Source of the DNA: Rhynchonema sp. JSB1_4
Lineage: Eukaryota; Nematoda; Chromadorea; Monhysterida; Xyalidae
DNA: 64,000 nt
Assembly: GCA_030248065.1 (NCBI GenBank)
Contig: JASAMV010003913.1
Location: forward strand, 62,001 to 126,000
Reading direction: 5' to 3'
Part shown: piece by piece, positions 11,201 through 22,600 of the stretch
Layout of the letters: each line of letters opens with the position of its first letter
Position numbering within the stretch: the stretch's first letter is position 1
The notes under the pieces: generated by a model
Seen by the model: only the letters and a program-made list of their open reading frames with translations
Told to the model about the DNA's origin: nothing
The model's database searches: none
Translations under genes and position numbers: made by a program

Positions 11201-13140
11201 TACTTAAACATTATTACCAACTTCGTGCACTACAGACCAATCCACTGCAGCTTGATTTTTTGGTACCCCCACCATCTATCTCTCGTCAAAAGTTTGGGTC
11301 GACCCCCCCAGATTTCGGACTTGGGTCATCTATCTATCGTCAACACATTTCGGGTCCCAATCTATCTATCGTCAACACCCTGGCCAAGTGCTACACTGGA
11401 CCGGCCCAGATTTTTGCTGACCGTTTGCTGGAGCGTTTGATTTGGGCACCAACCAGGAGGACCTGTCACGCAAAGCACAAAATCCGCAAACAGTTCAATT
11501 TCACACTTCGGGGCAGTGGTGTAGCACCAAGCCAGGGCGGCAACCTACTGTACTAGTGTAGTTCCTGGTCCGGAGGGGGAGATAGCGGACCCTCCGTTTT
11601 TTTCGGAGGGGGAGATAGTGTACCCCCGAGGGGGGGAAGGGGGGGAAGACCCAAATTCGGGAAAAAGTCACTTTTTGAGGTAGAAACTTTGACCTATTTT
11701 TGCCCCTTTTTGGAAAAAATTCTTCATAAAAAGGGTATTTTGGCGACGTTTGAGAACATTGACCTGAAAATCACACATTTTAGGCCTAAAAATGCCCATT
11801 TTAGGCCTAAAAATGGCCATTTTAGGCAAAAATTGGGGAGATAGTGTACCCGGAGGGGGAGATAGGGGGATAGTGTACCACCCGAGGGGGAGATAGCGTA
11901 CCCGAGGGGGGGACCCCCCTCCCCCCAGGCAGTGGTGTCGTTGGGAAATCAAAAAGTCAGGATACCGGATACCCAAAATCCAAAATTTTCGGATACCGGA
12001 TACCCAAAATGAAAAATCTCGGATACCAGGGGGGGTTGCTCCCTAAAATAAAAAATCTCGGATACCCAGGGGGGGTTGTTCAAAAAAAGTCAATTTTTTA
12101 AGAGGAAAATTGAGCAAAATCGGTGTTGAAAGCGCAAAAAATGGTCATTTTGGGGGTTATGCTTGCGCTAGCAAGCGATTTTGAGCATTTTGGAGGTAAA
12201 AATGGGCGATTTTTACCGTTTTCGGAAAATTTTTAGGGTAGGATACCCTTGGACAAAAAGTCAGGATACCGGATACCCCTGTGTGAAAAAATCAAGATAC
12301 CGGATACCGGATACTAGGGAGGGTAACCCCCCTTCCCCCCCCAACGACACCACTGCCCCCAGGAACAACACTGCTGTACCACAAAAAATGGGGGCGGCAA
12401 CCTACCTACTGTACCGGCCGAGCAGGGGGGGGGGCAAAATTTTTTGGTCTAAAAATTGATGAAAATGTACTCTACCACGCTAATTTCGCTCGTAGCGTGC
12501 GGTTTTTCGCCTATTTGGAGTGAAAAACGCGCATTTTATACCGTTTTGAGCCAAAAATCGCACCTTACTAAACCAGCTGGGGGGCGGCGACCTACTTACT
12601 TTACCAGGATGGAGCGTCGACCTACCTATCTACCGTACCTTACCCCCACTTCCCCCCAGCTACACCAGTGGTTCGGGGTGGTGGGCCACGGTCGGATTCG
12701 AACCCGCCTAGGCACCGATATTTTTTCAACAATTTGGGACAAAAGGCGCAAGGCATGTGATCTAATGATGTGAAAATACTTTTCGTCGTCTTCAGCATCA
12801 CTCCAGGAAAAGATTTACGTCATTTCGGAGCTAACTTGGTCTGTTTTGGTCAGGTCCCGTATATTCCGGGAGTTCCGCCCGTTTCCTACCTCTGACTCGA
12901 TGAAACTCAAGCCAAGTGATAGCAACAAACCATATCTTTCTTGCTGCCACTTTTATTGCGTTTCAAAAGAAGAACATTATCGGCTCCAGCTGCTTGTCGA
13001 TGTGAATTCGACGTTGACGCACTTCTCAAATCATATTTGACTTCGTGGCCCGACAACGATGATCGGTCTCCGTTTAAATAATCATCATCGTCTTGTGATC
13101 CACCCAGGGAAAAGTTGGGGGTCGCACGTTTACGAGGCAT
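8295..13140 (-). CDS. VMP1: Vacuole membrane protein 1 (VMP1/EPG-3)
   Basis: Eleven exons in one frame: 10381-10218, 10143-10053, 9994-9884, 9798-9719, 9622-9453, 9325-9222, 9158-9078, 8992-8876, 8777-8716, 8614-8512, 8438-8295 (stop 8297-8295). They give 408 residues; human VMP1 is 406. Diagnostic blocks are [79 protein letters not shown] and [23 protein letters not shown]1 is a multi-pass ER membrane lipid scramblase of the DedA/VTT fold, needed for autophagosome formation and lipid export. The C-terminus ends in a membrane segment and a lysine-rich tail. A likely first exon starts at ATG 13140 ([14 protein letters not shown], acidic and polar) and runs to about 12960; its donor is uncertain and its link to this gene is an inference. 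The first intron, about 2.5 kb, is filled with nested MITEs. Confidence 0.93.
10492..11398. mobile_element. Degraded MITE of the CTATCTATCGTCAACA family
   Basis: The right end GGCCAAGTGCTACACTG at 11398 and at least three CTATCTATCGTCAACA words (11270-11380), plus a TTTAGTACATCTGAGTACA core, match the better-preserved copies at 34839 and 52869. The left end is not clear. The element at 10517-10882 is inserted in it. Confidence 0.6.
10517..10882. mobile_element. hAT-type MITE, TATACTTGCG family (7-run copy)
   Basis: The ends are TATACTTGCG and CGCAAGTATA. Flanks ATCTATCG and ATCTATTG form a 7/8 target duplication. The A- and T-runs of the CCGGAAAAAAACCGTTTTTT-type palindromes are 7 long throughout. 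Orientation is opposite to the copies at 26041, 33862 and 55550. Confidence 0.9.
11556..12373. mobile_element. MITE, CAGTGTAGTTCCTGG family (middle shell)
   Basis: Left end GTGTAGTTCCTGG (first two bases altered) and right end CCAGGAACAACACTG. Flanks CTGTACTA and CTGTACCA match at 7 of 8. The word GGAGGGGGAGATAGTGTACC and the TTTTAGGCCTAAAA core match the 2122 copy. It is interrupted by the element at 11930-12355. Confidence 0.85.
11930..12355. mobile_element. MITE, CAGTGGTGTCGTTGG family (inner shell)
   Basis: Ends CAGTGGTGTCGTTGG / CCAACGACACCACTG and a perfect 8-bp duplication CCCCCAGG at 11922-11929 and 12356-12363. The subterminal word is GGATACCGGATACCC. The core contains CTTGCGCTAGCAAGCG. 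426 bp, non-coding. Confidence 0.92.
12671..12712 (-). other. tRNA 3'-half-like remnant
   Basis: On the minus strand a GGGTTCGAATCC box-B-like motif is followed by a C/G-rich tail. The T-stem pairs poorly and no box A was found, so this is at most a tRNA or SINE remnant. Confidence 0.3.
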
Positions 13141-13328
13141 TTTGGTGATCGATTAGCGGGATGGTTGACACCTAAATGTTCTTCTCTTGAGAACTGGGTC
13201 CCGAGTATCGAAGGAGTGCCCCGGGCAGTGCTGTGGCGGGTGGGGGGGGGGGTGGGGGTTCCCCCAATGGTACCCTACCCGCCCCGCTCTGGTACCCTAC
13301 TCCCTACCCGCCAGTGTAGTTCCTGGGG

Positions 13329-13824
13329 GTATGGGTGGGCACAATACCCAATACCCAATACCAATACCACCCAATACCAATACCAATACCAGTGTTTGGT
13401 ATTGGTATTGGGTGTAATTCTGGTATTGGGTATTGGGTATTGGTATTGAAGCTGGCCTGGTATTGGTATTGGGTATTGGTATTGGGTTTGCCCAGGTATT
13501 GGGTGAAAACCAATACCCAATACTAATCCAGAAAAACCCAATACCAAACCAATACCAAACCCAATACCTGACTCAAAACCCAATACCAAACCAATACCAA
13601 ACCCAATACCAACCCAATACCAGACCAAAAACCCAATACCAAACCAATACTAAGACCAATACCCAATACCCAATACCAATACCAACCCAATACCCAATAC
13701 TCAATACCAATACCAACCCAGTACCAAACCCAATACCAGGCACTTCAGTAGCATTGATCTGGTATTGGGTATTGGTATTGGTATTGGGTCTCACCCGGTA
13801 TTGGTATTGGGTATTGGTATTGGG
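13329..13824. mobile_element. Truncated hAT element with CCAATA subterminal arrays
   Basis: The left end TATGGGTGGGCACAATACC matches the complete copy at 55186-56118. The interior is almost entirely CCAATA-type hexamers first on one strand, then on the other, giving long palindromic potential. The right end is missing; the next base starts another MITE. Confidence 0.75.
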
Positions 13825-14214
13825 CAGTGTAGTTCCTGGTCCGGAGGGGGAGATAGCGGACCCCCCGTTTTTTTCGGAGGGGGAGATAGTGTACCCCCGA
13901 GGGGGGCAAGGGGGGGGGAAGACCCAAATTCGGGAAAAAAGTCACTTTTTGAGGGAGAAAATTTGACCTATTTTTGCCCCTTTTTGGAAAAAATTCTTCA
14001 TAAAAAGGGTATTTTGGCGACTTTTGAGAACATTGACCTGAAAATCACACATTTTAGACCTAAAAATGCCCATTTTAGGCCTAAAAATGGCCATTTTAGG
14101 CAAAAATTGGGGGAGATAGTGTACCCGGAGGGGGAGATAGGGGGATAGTGTACCACCCGAGGGGGAGATAGCGTACCCGAGGGGGGACCCCCCTCCCCCC
14201 CAGGAACTACACTG
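13825..14214. mobile_element. MITE, CAGTGTAGTTCCTGG family
   Basis: Complete TIRs and the same word and core as the 2122 copy; 390 bp. The flanks (GTATTGGG left, GGGACCCC right) do not match, which suggests a deletion or recombination removed part of the host element on the right. Confidence 0.85.
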
Positions 14215-14497
14215 GGGACCCCCCTCGGGTACGTCTGTTCCCCCTCCGAGGTACGCCTGCCCCACTGTTCCCCCTCCGGGTACGTCTGCTCCCCCAATTT
14301 TTTCCTAAATGGGCAAATTTAGGCCTAAAATAGGCATTTTCAGGCCAAAAATAGGTAAACTTTAGGTGAAACCTCCAGAAAAACGCCAAAATACCCTTTT
14401 TATAGGGGATTTTTCGCAAAAGAAGGCAAAAATAGTCCAATTTTTCGACCTCAAAAAATGACTTATTTCCGCCCCCCCCCAAATTGGGACTTCCCCC

Positions 14498-14903
14498 CAG
14501 TGGTGTCGTTGAGAAATCGAAATTTTCCCATACCCAGCCCAATTTTCGGGAAATTTCCAATACATACCCCCAAAAATGAAAAATTTCCCATACCAGGGGG
14601 GTTTTCCAAAAACTCAAAAATTTCCCATACCCGAGGGTGGGGGTTTTGAAAAAAATGACCCTAAAAATCTTCTAAAACTGCCAAAATTGGTCTAAAAAGT
14701 GCTTAAAACAGAGTTTTCTTGCGGTAGTAAGCGATTTTTGACATTTTTGGACGAAAAATAGCCAATTTTGGTACTTCTCGGGGTCAAAAAGTCATTTCTT
14801 AGGGGTGCTTGTTCCAAAAGTGAAAAATTTCCCATACCCCATACCCCCGGCCGATTTCCCATACCCCATACCAGGGGGGGTAACCCCCCCAACGACACCA
14901 CTG
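14498..14903. mobile_element. MITE, CAGTGGTGTCGTTG family
   Basis: Ends CAGTGGTGTCGTTG / CAACGACACCACTG with a perfect 8-bp duplication CTTCCCCC at 14490-14497 and 14904-14911. The word is TTTCCCATACCC, unlike GGATACCGGATACCC in the 11930 copy with the same ends. The core has CTTGCGGTAGTAAGCG. Confidence 0.9.
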
Positions 14904-15794
14904 CTTCCCCCCCTTCCCCCCCAGGTAGGTACGTCTGTTCCCCCTCCGAAAATAGTGGAGGCGGAGGGTACGTCTGTTCCCCCTCCGGACCAGGAACTAC
15001 ACTGCTACCCGCCCCGCTCTGGTACACTACCCGCCCCGATTTTTGCCCTCAAAATGCCCATTTTCGGTAAAAAAATGCCCAAATTTCGATCGAAAAACCG
15101 AAAAGTGCAAAAAATCTCGCGCTGCGCGCGACAGTTGTCCTGGGGGGGGGGGCCCCCCCCCCCCCCCGGTACACACCGCCGCGACCAAGGTACACTAGTA
15201 CACTACCGCCGCGTCAGGACAAACCGCCTCAACTTTTGCCTAAAATGGCCATTTTTAGGGCCCAAATGGGGTTTTTAGGCCTTGTGTGTTTTTGCGCCGT
15301 CGCCATATATGTACTCTTTAGTACATATAAACAGGCACCCGAATTTTTTCCAAAAAGGGGTTAGTCTTTTCTACCCAAAAAGTACTTTTTCCTGTTTTGT
15401 CTTCCCCCCCCCCCCTTCCCCCCCCTCCCTCACCCTGCCGGCGCCCCGAAAAATCTTCCCCCACCCCCCACCCCCCAAATCCCAGGTACACTACCCCCTA
15501 CCCGCCCCGATTTTTTCCACCCATGTACCCTACCCGCCCCGCCCAAGTAGCCCCAGCACGGATACCGGGGTTCTGTACCCAGATTTTGGGGGGGGGGGGG
15601 AATTTGGTTTGTGGTGGGGGGGAGAATTTTTAGGGGGAGATGTTGCACCTACTACTTTCGCGAGAATTCAATTTTTATAGGTTAAAATGTGCATACCTAT
15701 ATCGCGCGGAGCGGGCTTGCCAACACATACCTGAAACCATTGCAGAAACCACTGTAGACTGTATGAAACTGAAAAAATCTGAGTCCAAGGGAAG

Positions 15795-16197
15795 CAGTGC
15801 TATGGCTACTTTGGCGGGGCGGGTAGGGTACATAGGTGGAAAAAATCGGGGCGGGTAGGGGGTAGTGTACCTGGGATTGGGGAGGATCCGGTTTGGGGGG
15901 GGAAGATTTTTCGGGGCGGGTGGGGTTGGGGTACAACACAAGTTTTTTCGGGTGCCTGTTTTTATGTACTAAAAAGTGCATATATCGCGCGCAGCGCGAG
16001 ATTTTTTGCACTTTTTAGGGTTTTCGGTCGAAATTTGGGCATTTTTGACCGAAAAATGGGCGTTTTGGGGGTAAAAATCGGGGCGGGTAGGGGGTAGGGT
16101 ACCAGAGCGGGGCGGGTAGGGGGGGGGTAGCGTACCAGGCCGGGGCGGGTAGGGTATCATTGGGGGAACCCCCCCCCACCCCCCAGCCACAGCACTG
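15795..16197. mobile_element. MITE, CAGTGCTGTGGC family
   Basis: Left end CAGTGCTATGGCTAC and right end AGCCACAGCACTG, flanked by AAGGGAAG and AAAGGAAG (7/8). The word is GGGGCGGGTAGGGTAC. The core has TCGCGCGCAGCGCGA. Confidence 0.85.
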
Positions 16198-16827
16198 AAA
16201 GGAAGCCAAGTGGTGTCTCAGTCCAAATGAAACGACACTAGGTGTGACCCTATCGAGGCTGAGCTGAGTCTGGTGGAAATAAAATTGCGTTTGCGTCGAA
16301 GGCGAAACAACACTTAGCTTGAACGAGTCGAAATTGAGTTGGCCTGTGCTTAAACAAAGTGAAACTCAGTTCAGAAACAAACGAACCTGAGTCTGCCAAA
16401 ATGGGACGAGGTACAAAACTACGCATGAGTCCATACTGAGGTTCAAATTCAAATTTTATCTGCAAGCTTACGCGAAGACCTTCACAAGATCCGGAAAAAC
16501 CCTTAAAATAAAACAGTGTTAATAACAAACATTGTGAACATGAATGAACAAGCGACAATGGAAACGCACCGGTGAGAATAGACCAACCAAACGAGCCAAA
16601 CTAAAAGGCAGTCTACGGCAGGTTGTCACTCAGCCCCCGAATACCGTAACCCACCGCAAGCAAGATCGTTGCGAGACCCATGCTGATCGCTGCTTATCGA
16701 CACGTGTATTAGCGGCAGCAAGCTGGAAATTGTCATCATGCGCGTCGATCACCAAAACTTCTAAATGTTGGTTGGTGTTGGCGCTAACACGCAAAACATA
16801 GATAAGAAACAAAATGGTCTCGCCACC
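16198..16827. other. No gene recognised
   Basis: Mixed-composition DNA between two transposon insertions. Open frames exist but none has recognisable similarity or a convincing splice structure. Confidence 0.4.
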
Positions 16828-16899
16828 AGTGTAGTTCCTGGGGGGGAGGGGGGTCCCCCCCTAAGGTACACTAACCGCCGCGACCAAGGTACACTAGTA
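16828..16899. mobile_element. Left-end fragment of a CAGTGTAGTTCCTGG element
   Basis: It starts with CAGTGTAGTTCCTGGGGG and carries GGTACACTAACCGCCGCG words, then is cut off by the 16900 element. The same word set occurs at 35494-35645 and 15180-15235. Confidence 0.7.
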
Positions 16900-17228
16900 T
16901 AGTCCGTCCACCAGCTCATGGCACTTTGTGTTGCTGCTGGCTGGTTTGGTCCCTTCCTCCACGTTCTAATGAAAGAGAAATTGAGTGTGAGCGATTTTGC
17001 AAAAAACTAAAAGAAAATAATAAAATGTGTCGAAAACCATTGAATTCGATCAAATTTAAAATTAAATTAAATTAAAATCTATAAAACACGTCGATTTCAT
17101 AAAGACAGCAATTTAGGAGCAAAAATAATTTTTTTTCGGAAACTCAATTTCTCTTTCATTAGATCGTGGAGGATGGGAACAAGTCGGCCAGCAGCAACAC
17201 AAAGTGCCATGAGCTGGTGGACGGACTA
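16900..17228. mobile_element. Tc1/mariner-type MITE with long TIRs
   Basis: TA target duplications (16898-16899, 17229-17230) flank about 80-bp inverted arms starting TAGTCCGTCCACCAGCTCAT. A/T-rich loop. A solo end of the same family lies at 21046-21095. Non-coding, 329 bp. Confidence 0.85.
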
Positions 17229-18468
17229 TACATGCGTTTTATTGCTCATCATTCTCAAAAAATCGCCTGCGGCGCTTATATTTCAGTTTAAAATGGCGTT
17301 GTAATGGACTCATACAGTTCCCAGACATCCCAACAATCGCTGCACGTATAATATAGGACACCCCATACCGTATAGTGTGCCGTTATTGAGCTATCGACGT
17401 AAGCTATCGACAGACTCCACGTTGCTCGCCTATTTGCAGTTGTGTGGATTTGTCATTTGTTGCTTTTGTCACACAACATGAGTGTGGTGTAGCTCTTTAT
17501 CTCTCTTCAAATTTATCCCCAAATTCACAAACAGAAGGTTGGTCGTTCCTTTGTCATATATGCCCACAGAGTTACCTTCGGGCGGGTTCTCAAAGTTACG
17601 ACCAAATGGGCTAGATCGCAGGTGATCGACATAAACATGCAAGTCAGTGGAGAAGTTCTCTTTAGTGTCCCTCAAAACATACCTAAGTAACATGATTTCA
17701 GAACTTTCATTTTTCTAGAAACCAATTTTTTGGGGGTCCGGAATAAATAAATGTGATTTTTAAAAAAAAATTTTAAAAAGTTTTTTTTTAAAAAAGTTCG
17801 ATAATAAAAATTTTTTTTAATCCAACCCTGCTTGTCTGACGTTAAGGTGTATGTATGCTACTCAAAGTAATATTATTTGCTCTTTGCTGTCCCGCACAAA
17901 CCAAAAACACTCCCCCCCGCCCCCGCCGCCCCGCCCGCCCCCCCCCCCCCCCGAAAAAAAAACAAATACACAGTCAGGGAACTAGCTTGTTCTGTTATTG
18001 TGCTCTGATTCTAAATAATGATCGATAAGAGTTGCTCTAAGACGTTCGAACTGTGCCAATTTAATTGCAAACAACAACGATTTCCGTTCAGCCCGTTTTG
18101 AAATAACATGCATGTGTATGGGTACCTGTCAGGCTGATGGTTATTGATCGATTTAAATGACTGCATTCGTGACATTGACCGTTTTGTGTCTGCGTCTGTG
18201 CGCATCCACCAAAGGTCAAAATTGAGGCAAAATATTGCTGGGTCCGCATTTCGCATAGTTGATGGCCAAAAAACGAAACCGTACCCGCACATGTGTCGCC
18301 GTGAAAGGTCAAACTTAATGATAAACGCATGACAACCTGCCAGACTGGCGACAAAAACGTGTTTGAGATCAATTGATGTCTGGTTGGAACTCTGCAATTC
18401 AAACGCGCATATCTGCACATAAAGCACAAACTTTCGATTGCATTGATAATAATGTATGAAAAACGAAA
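17229..18468. other. No gene recognised
   Basis: Unassigned sequence with long A/T and C homopolymer runs at 17760-17830 and 17910-17955. The segment ending AACCCTG near 17827 resembles one end of the CAGGGTTGGGC hAT family. No exon could be supported. Confidence 0.4.
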
Positions 18469-18478
18469 TTGCACATTT

Positions 18479-18663
18479 CAGAGTTTGAGCGTGTTTTGCG
18501 AGTGCAACAATTGCAGCCGCGTCACCGCGTCGCGCAGTTTCACTCATGGCGGCCGATGCCATGTTGGGTCCCTCAAGGGCCTGTGCATCGACCATACATG
18601 CGCTACAATGGGTACCCAGACAGCAATCAACCACCTATGGTTACGATGATCAAGCAACAATGA
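18479..18663 (+). CDS. Possible C-terminal exon, unknown protein
   Basis: A TTTCAG acceptor precedes an open frame ending at a stop at 18661-18663. The reading ends in a proline/glutamine/tyrosine-rich stretch (RPYMRYNGYPDSNQPP then MVTMIKQQ), of a composition common in real low-complexity tails. No upstream partner exon was identified, so this may be chance. Confidence 0.25.
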
Positions 18664-19649
18664 AACGCACATAAATACTCATAAACGCCACTTGAACACT
18701 TCAACGCTGAGTGCTGCACTCGCCATGCAGGAGCGGATGTGGGGTTGGGCTGAGGAAGGTGTGGTACACGTTGCCCCACGTCTATTACATCCTATACGGT
18801 GTTCAAGGGTGCTCATCACGGCAAGGATAACAGCCAGCGCCACACACTGGTGTTAGCTACAATTGAATGTTGTCTCCACGTACATAACGCGATCCACGCA
18901 TGATGATTGTTTGAGAAACAAAACCGTTGATTGACGAGTCACATTCACCTGAGCAAAATTTCGCATCTGCGTGGCACTGAATGGGCGTGTTTTGCGTGAA
19001 ACGAGATTCACAAAGTTACACTCTCTGACCAGCCGTTGACGACCACAAACCGCCATCACGCATGTGTCAAGTGGGTTGAGTCGTTGAGCAGCAGCACTCT
19101 ACCATCCCCGAACCATGGTGTCGTGTTTGCCACTTGGTGGTAGTACCCGAAAACGGCATGGTGCAAAGATGCTGCTGCCATCGAAATGCTTGACGTGCCA
19201 CATTGGAGAAGAGAAGCGCCTGCCCACTCTCTCAAAACGTCGTGCAGCGGGCATTTTTTCGCGATAAAAAACATTTTTTTCGTTATTATTGCGCACGCAC
19301 TCACTAAACTGCTCATCATGTCAATGGGCACGCACATCGGCCGTGTCCACGCTGCGCTTGAAACTCATGTGCATTCTTAAAATTTCGCTTTCTAAACGAA
19401 CAATTGTCTGCAGACAACGCGCGCACTCGGGGCATTTTTAGCAATTCGGAAATGCAATCAAATCAAATAATAGCTTATTTCAAACTGGACGTTTATATCA
19501 AGATATGTTTATCTCGTTTGACACTCTTTTTCAGTCGATATGTACGAAACACACATAATTGACGTGCTTCTATTGTAATATTTTGCAAAAGCATTAGCAT
19601 CTGCTGTCAATCAATTTAGCGAACCTCCAAGATTCAAGTCATCAGCAAT

Positions 19650-22600
19650 ATGATGTTACAGAACGGGCTTACTCTGGTGCTTTCCTGCTATTTCATCAGC
19701 TTTGGTGGTAAGTTTGAGGTGTACGTAATATATGGCAGCTTTTAGGCTTTACATCTCTGCTCATTTAGTCTCAAGTTCCTCGCTGGGAAACCCCAAGGTA
19801 CAGTGTACATGTTGGGGATGGATACCTGGTTGGCACTGACGATTAAAAGTATCTGACATTCTATGAAAACGGATCTCGACGAATTGATGCGAATGGCAGA
19901 TTGATTGCAGACGCGTGCAGTCGCTTTTCGCTCAACCCAACGACGTCACGTCGATCGAGCAACAGTGGCGGCAATGCAAACAGTCAGCCAGAAACATCCG
20001 GTGGCAAACAAGTGGATGGCGGTGGTGCACAGGAGGTGCCCGATCTGAGGGGTAAGCTCACTGCACGCTCTACACGCACTGTTCATAGTGATCATATTTG
20101 AAGTAATCCTCTTTAGTCACAGCGACACCTAAATGCAGTGGATAATGGTATTATGGATGTATAATACTCTGGTTCACAACTTGCCGTTAGATTATGTAAC
20201 GGTTTACACTTGTCAAAAATGATGGGTTCTGGTTAGGGTGTACGAGCTGTGATCAGTTTAGCTATAGTGTCTGTCAATTTTGTCTAAATATGCAATCAGC
20301 AGATTCCGGCAGGCAGAATCCAAGACTGCCGTTTTAGTGTCGATGTCGAATTCGGGTGACAAAAATGTACCGAAAGCAAACAAAAATGAATAAGTTGCTC
20401 TCAGTCATCCGTTTGTACTCATCATTTTCAGCATCGCTCGGCGGCAAAGCGCAATTCGACGGATACATCAACAATCGTGAGTTAACACAGGAAATGCCTT
20501 GACAACGTTTTCATTGAATGATAAATGTGGTGCCAGAAGCACGATGATCGGTCCGTTCTTGGCCACAGTTTATACATACAGTATACTGTATTCGTAATGC
20601 TATGCAGTTTCGACCAGTGTTAAAGTTGTTTGTTGATTGTTTTGCGAACCAGGTTAACACAGGTTGAAATACCTAAATTTCAAAATGTCCTGAATCACTG
20701 CGTTTATTAACTGGCGTTTCTGTTCAAAGTCCAACGTGCCCAAGATCAAGTAATCCTAATTAATTAACTGATGTGCCCAATCAATTATTGCAGCCAATCC
20801 CGATGGTCAACAACCAATTTCGTCGCCGAATGACCTGGCGTGCAGTGACTGGTTCACGGATTGTAGATGGCGAAATGAGGAGGATGGGCCAACCACGGAC
20901 AAGATGGGATGGGGACGGGGCACCGGACTGTGGGACACGACGAGAGGATCAATCGGTTTTGGCACGTCGAAGAAAGCTGGTTGGTTGCACGCGTCACGCC
21001 AATGGCGCAGTGATTATCAATTTGACGCTCCGTCCACTATATGTATAGTCCGTCCACCAGCTCATGGCACTATGTGTTGCTGCTGGCTGGTTGGTTCGGA
21101 CTGCGTACGTCTTTTTGTCACATTGCGGTTTGGCTGATCGCATGATGGCTGATGAAATTGCATGATCAACAATCATCGTATATGACTTCGCTTGCATTAA
21201 ACAGTGCAATTTTGTCCCGTTGTGGTTCAAAATCGCATGCACAAGGCTCACTGGCATGCATATACTTACACCGTTGTTCCTGTTCGATCGACCAAGCACT
21301 AACGATCGTATTTCAGAAGGCTATTGGTTGATCACCGGTTCATCTGTGAAAATGCACCCGGACGATAATTCGATGCTGGTGAGCGACCCAGTGCCCTGCC
21401 AGATGCGAGATGGAGAGATTTCGTTCAGGTTGTGCTCATAATTATTGGAAACTAGACGGGATCCGTGCCTACGGCCCGGCTGCAGCCCCGCCCCCCCCCC
21501 GTCCCCCCCCCCCCCCCAATTACCTGTTAGCTCCCCCCCCCCCGGAGAGCGGCAAAGGACAGGATGGTTTAGGCTTGTGCTGCTGTCAAATCACGCATGT
21601 ATTATTTCTCGCGCTCATGAGGGGCTCATGTATAATTGCTTGATTTAACGACATTATACTGTACATATTTTTTTGTGTCAAGCTGCTCAAAAGCCGCTGT
21701 TGTGGTTCGAGCTGTTCTGTTCGTAACTAACGTGACAGTATCTAGGTTATGCTTGTGCGACTGTTATACCTTGATTATTATCATTTCTGCAGGTATTGGA
21801 CAACACCAGGAGCCAAGATCCGCGTGTGCACTCGCAAGCCGGAAGACGGCACCAAATACATGTACTGCAGTCCGCACGTGGGCACGGGCGATCCGGGACC
21901 GGCCGTATACAACATTCCTGGACCGATTCAGGAGGCTTTTGAGGTGCTTGACCTCTTTGTGCTGTTTCACTTGATGATAGCTGTCGTTCAAAATTGGTCG
22001 GTTGACACTAACTCAGTTATGAAAAACCAAGCGCAAGCCAAACCCAATCCCATTTCAAACCCGCAATGAGCGTCTATATTGTTGTAGATTGTGGTGGAAG
22101 CGAGTGGATTCGATTTCGACAAGTTCGGTATCAAGGGCGGTGGCGCGATCATCGACGATCTCATTTACACCACCGATTCGGTGTCCAACTGTCCCGGTGC
22201 GCCAAAGGAACCCAAGCCACAAGAGGTATGTATATGTCGCGAAAAAAGCTGTCCTTATTGCGCATGGTGGCAGCCAGTGACTCTGATTTGCAGCCGCAGC
22301 GCGAGCAGCCGCGGAATGAACGCAATCGGCAGCCGGAATCAGAAAGGACTAGCAACAATGACGGTGAGCCACCGTCACAAGTAGACGATACAGCCATTTG
22401 TGACGTGGTTGCTTGTGGATTTGATGGAGGTGAGAAAATCAGACACATCGCATCACTCTGGCAGCCAGTTGGACAAAGCCAGCGCGAGCAACAGCACATT
22501 GAGCAAGAAAAAACGAAACATGCTCTTTTAGTTGCTGTTGCTTAGAATCATTCGTTGACGTCGTAAAGTCCAATTGGCTGCCTTATTTTTGTGCTCAGGC

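Larger units (their letters stand above)
11514..12670. mobile_element. MITE, CAGTGGTGTAGC family (outer shell of a three-level nest)
   Basis: Left end CAGTGGTGTAGC and right end GCTACACCAGTG, flanked by CTTCGGGG and GTTCGGGG (7/8). Its repeated word is of the type GGCAACCTACTGTACC. Another element (11556-12373) sits inside it and a third (11930-12355) inside that. The core includes a TCGCTCGTAGCG near-palindrome. Confidence 0.85.
13312..15004. mobile_element. MITE, CAGTGTAGTTCCTGG family, with nested insertions
   Basis: Ends CAGTGTAGTTCCTGG / CCAGGAACTACACTG with a perfect 8-bp duplication CTACCCGC at 13304-13311 and 15005-15012. Its own word is GGAGGGGGAACAGACGTACC. It contains a truncated CCAATA-rich element (13329-13824), a second element of the same TIR family (13825-14214) and a CAGTGGTGTCGTTG element (14498-14903). 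Confidence 0.85.
13226..15562. mobile_element. Composite MITE island (outer shell tentative)
   Basis: The left end CAGTGCTGTGGC and the TACCCGCCCCG word mark a member of the CAGTGCTGTGGC family. A degenerate right end (GTAGCCCCAGCACG) near 15562 may close it, but no convincing target duplication is seen. It encloses the 13312-15004 element. The stretch 15005-15560 carries its core with TCGCGCTGCGCGCGA, plus pieces of a GGTACACTAACCGCCGCG-word element. Confidence 0.55.

Noticed and set aside
13433..13966. 177-codon frame of Asn/Ile/Pro/Tyr repeats
   Set aside because: It is a translation of CCAATA hexamers and a MITE end, not a protein.
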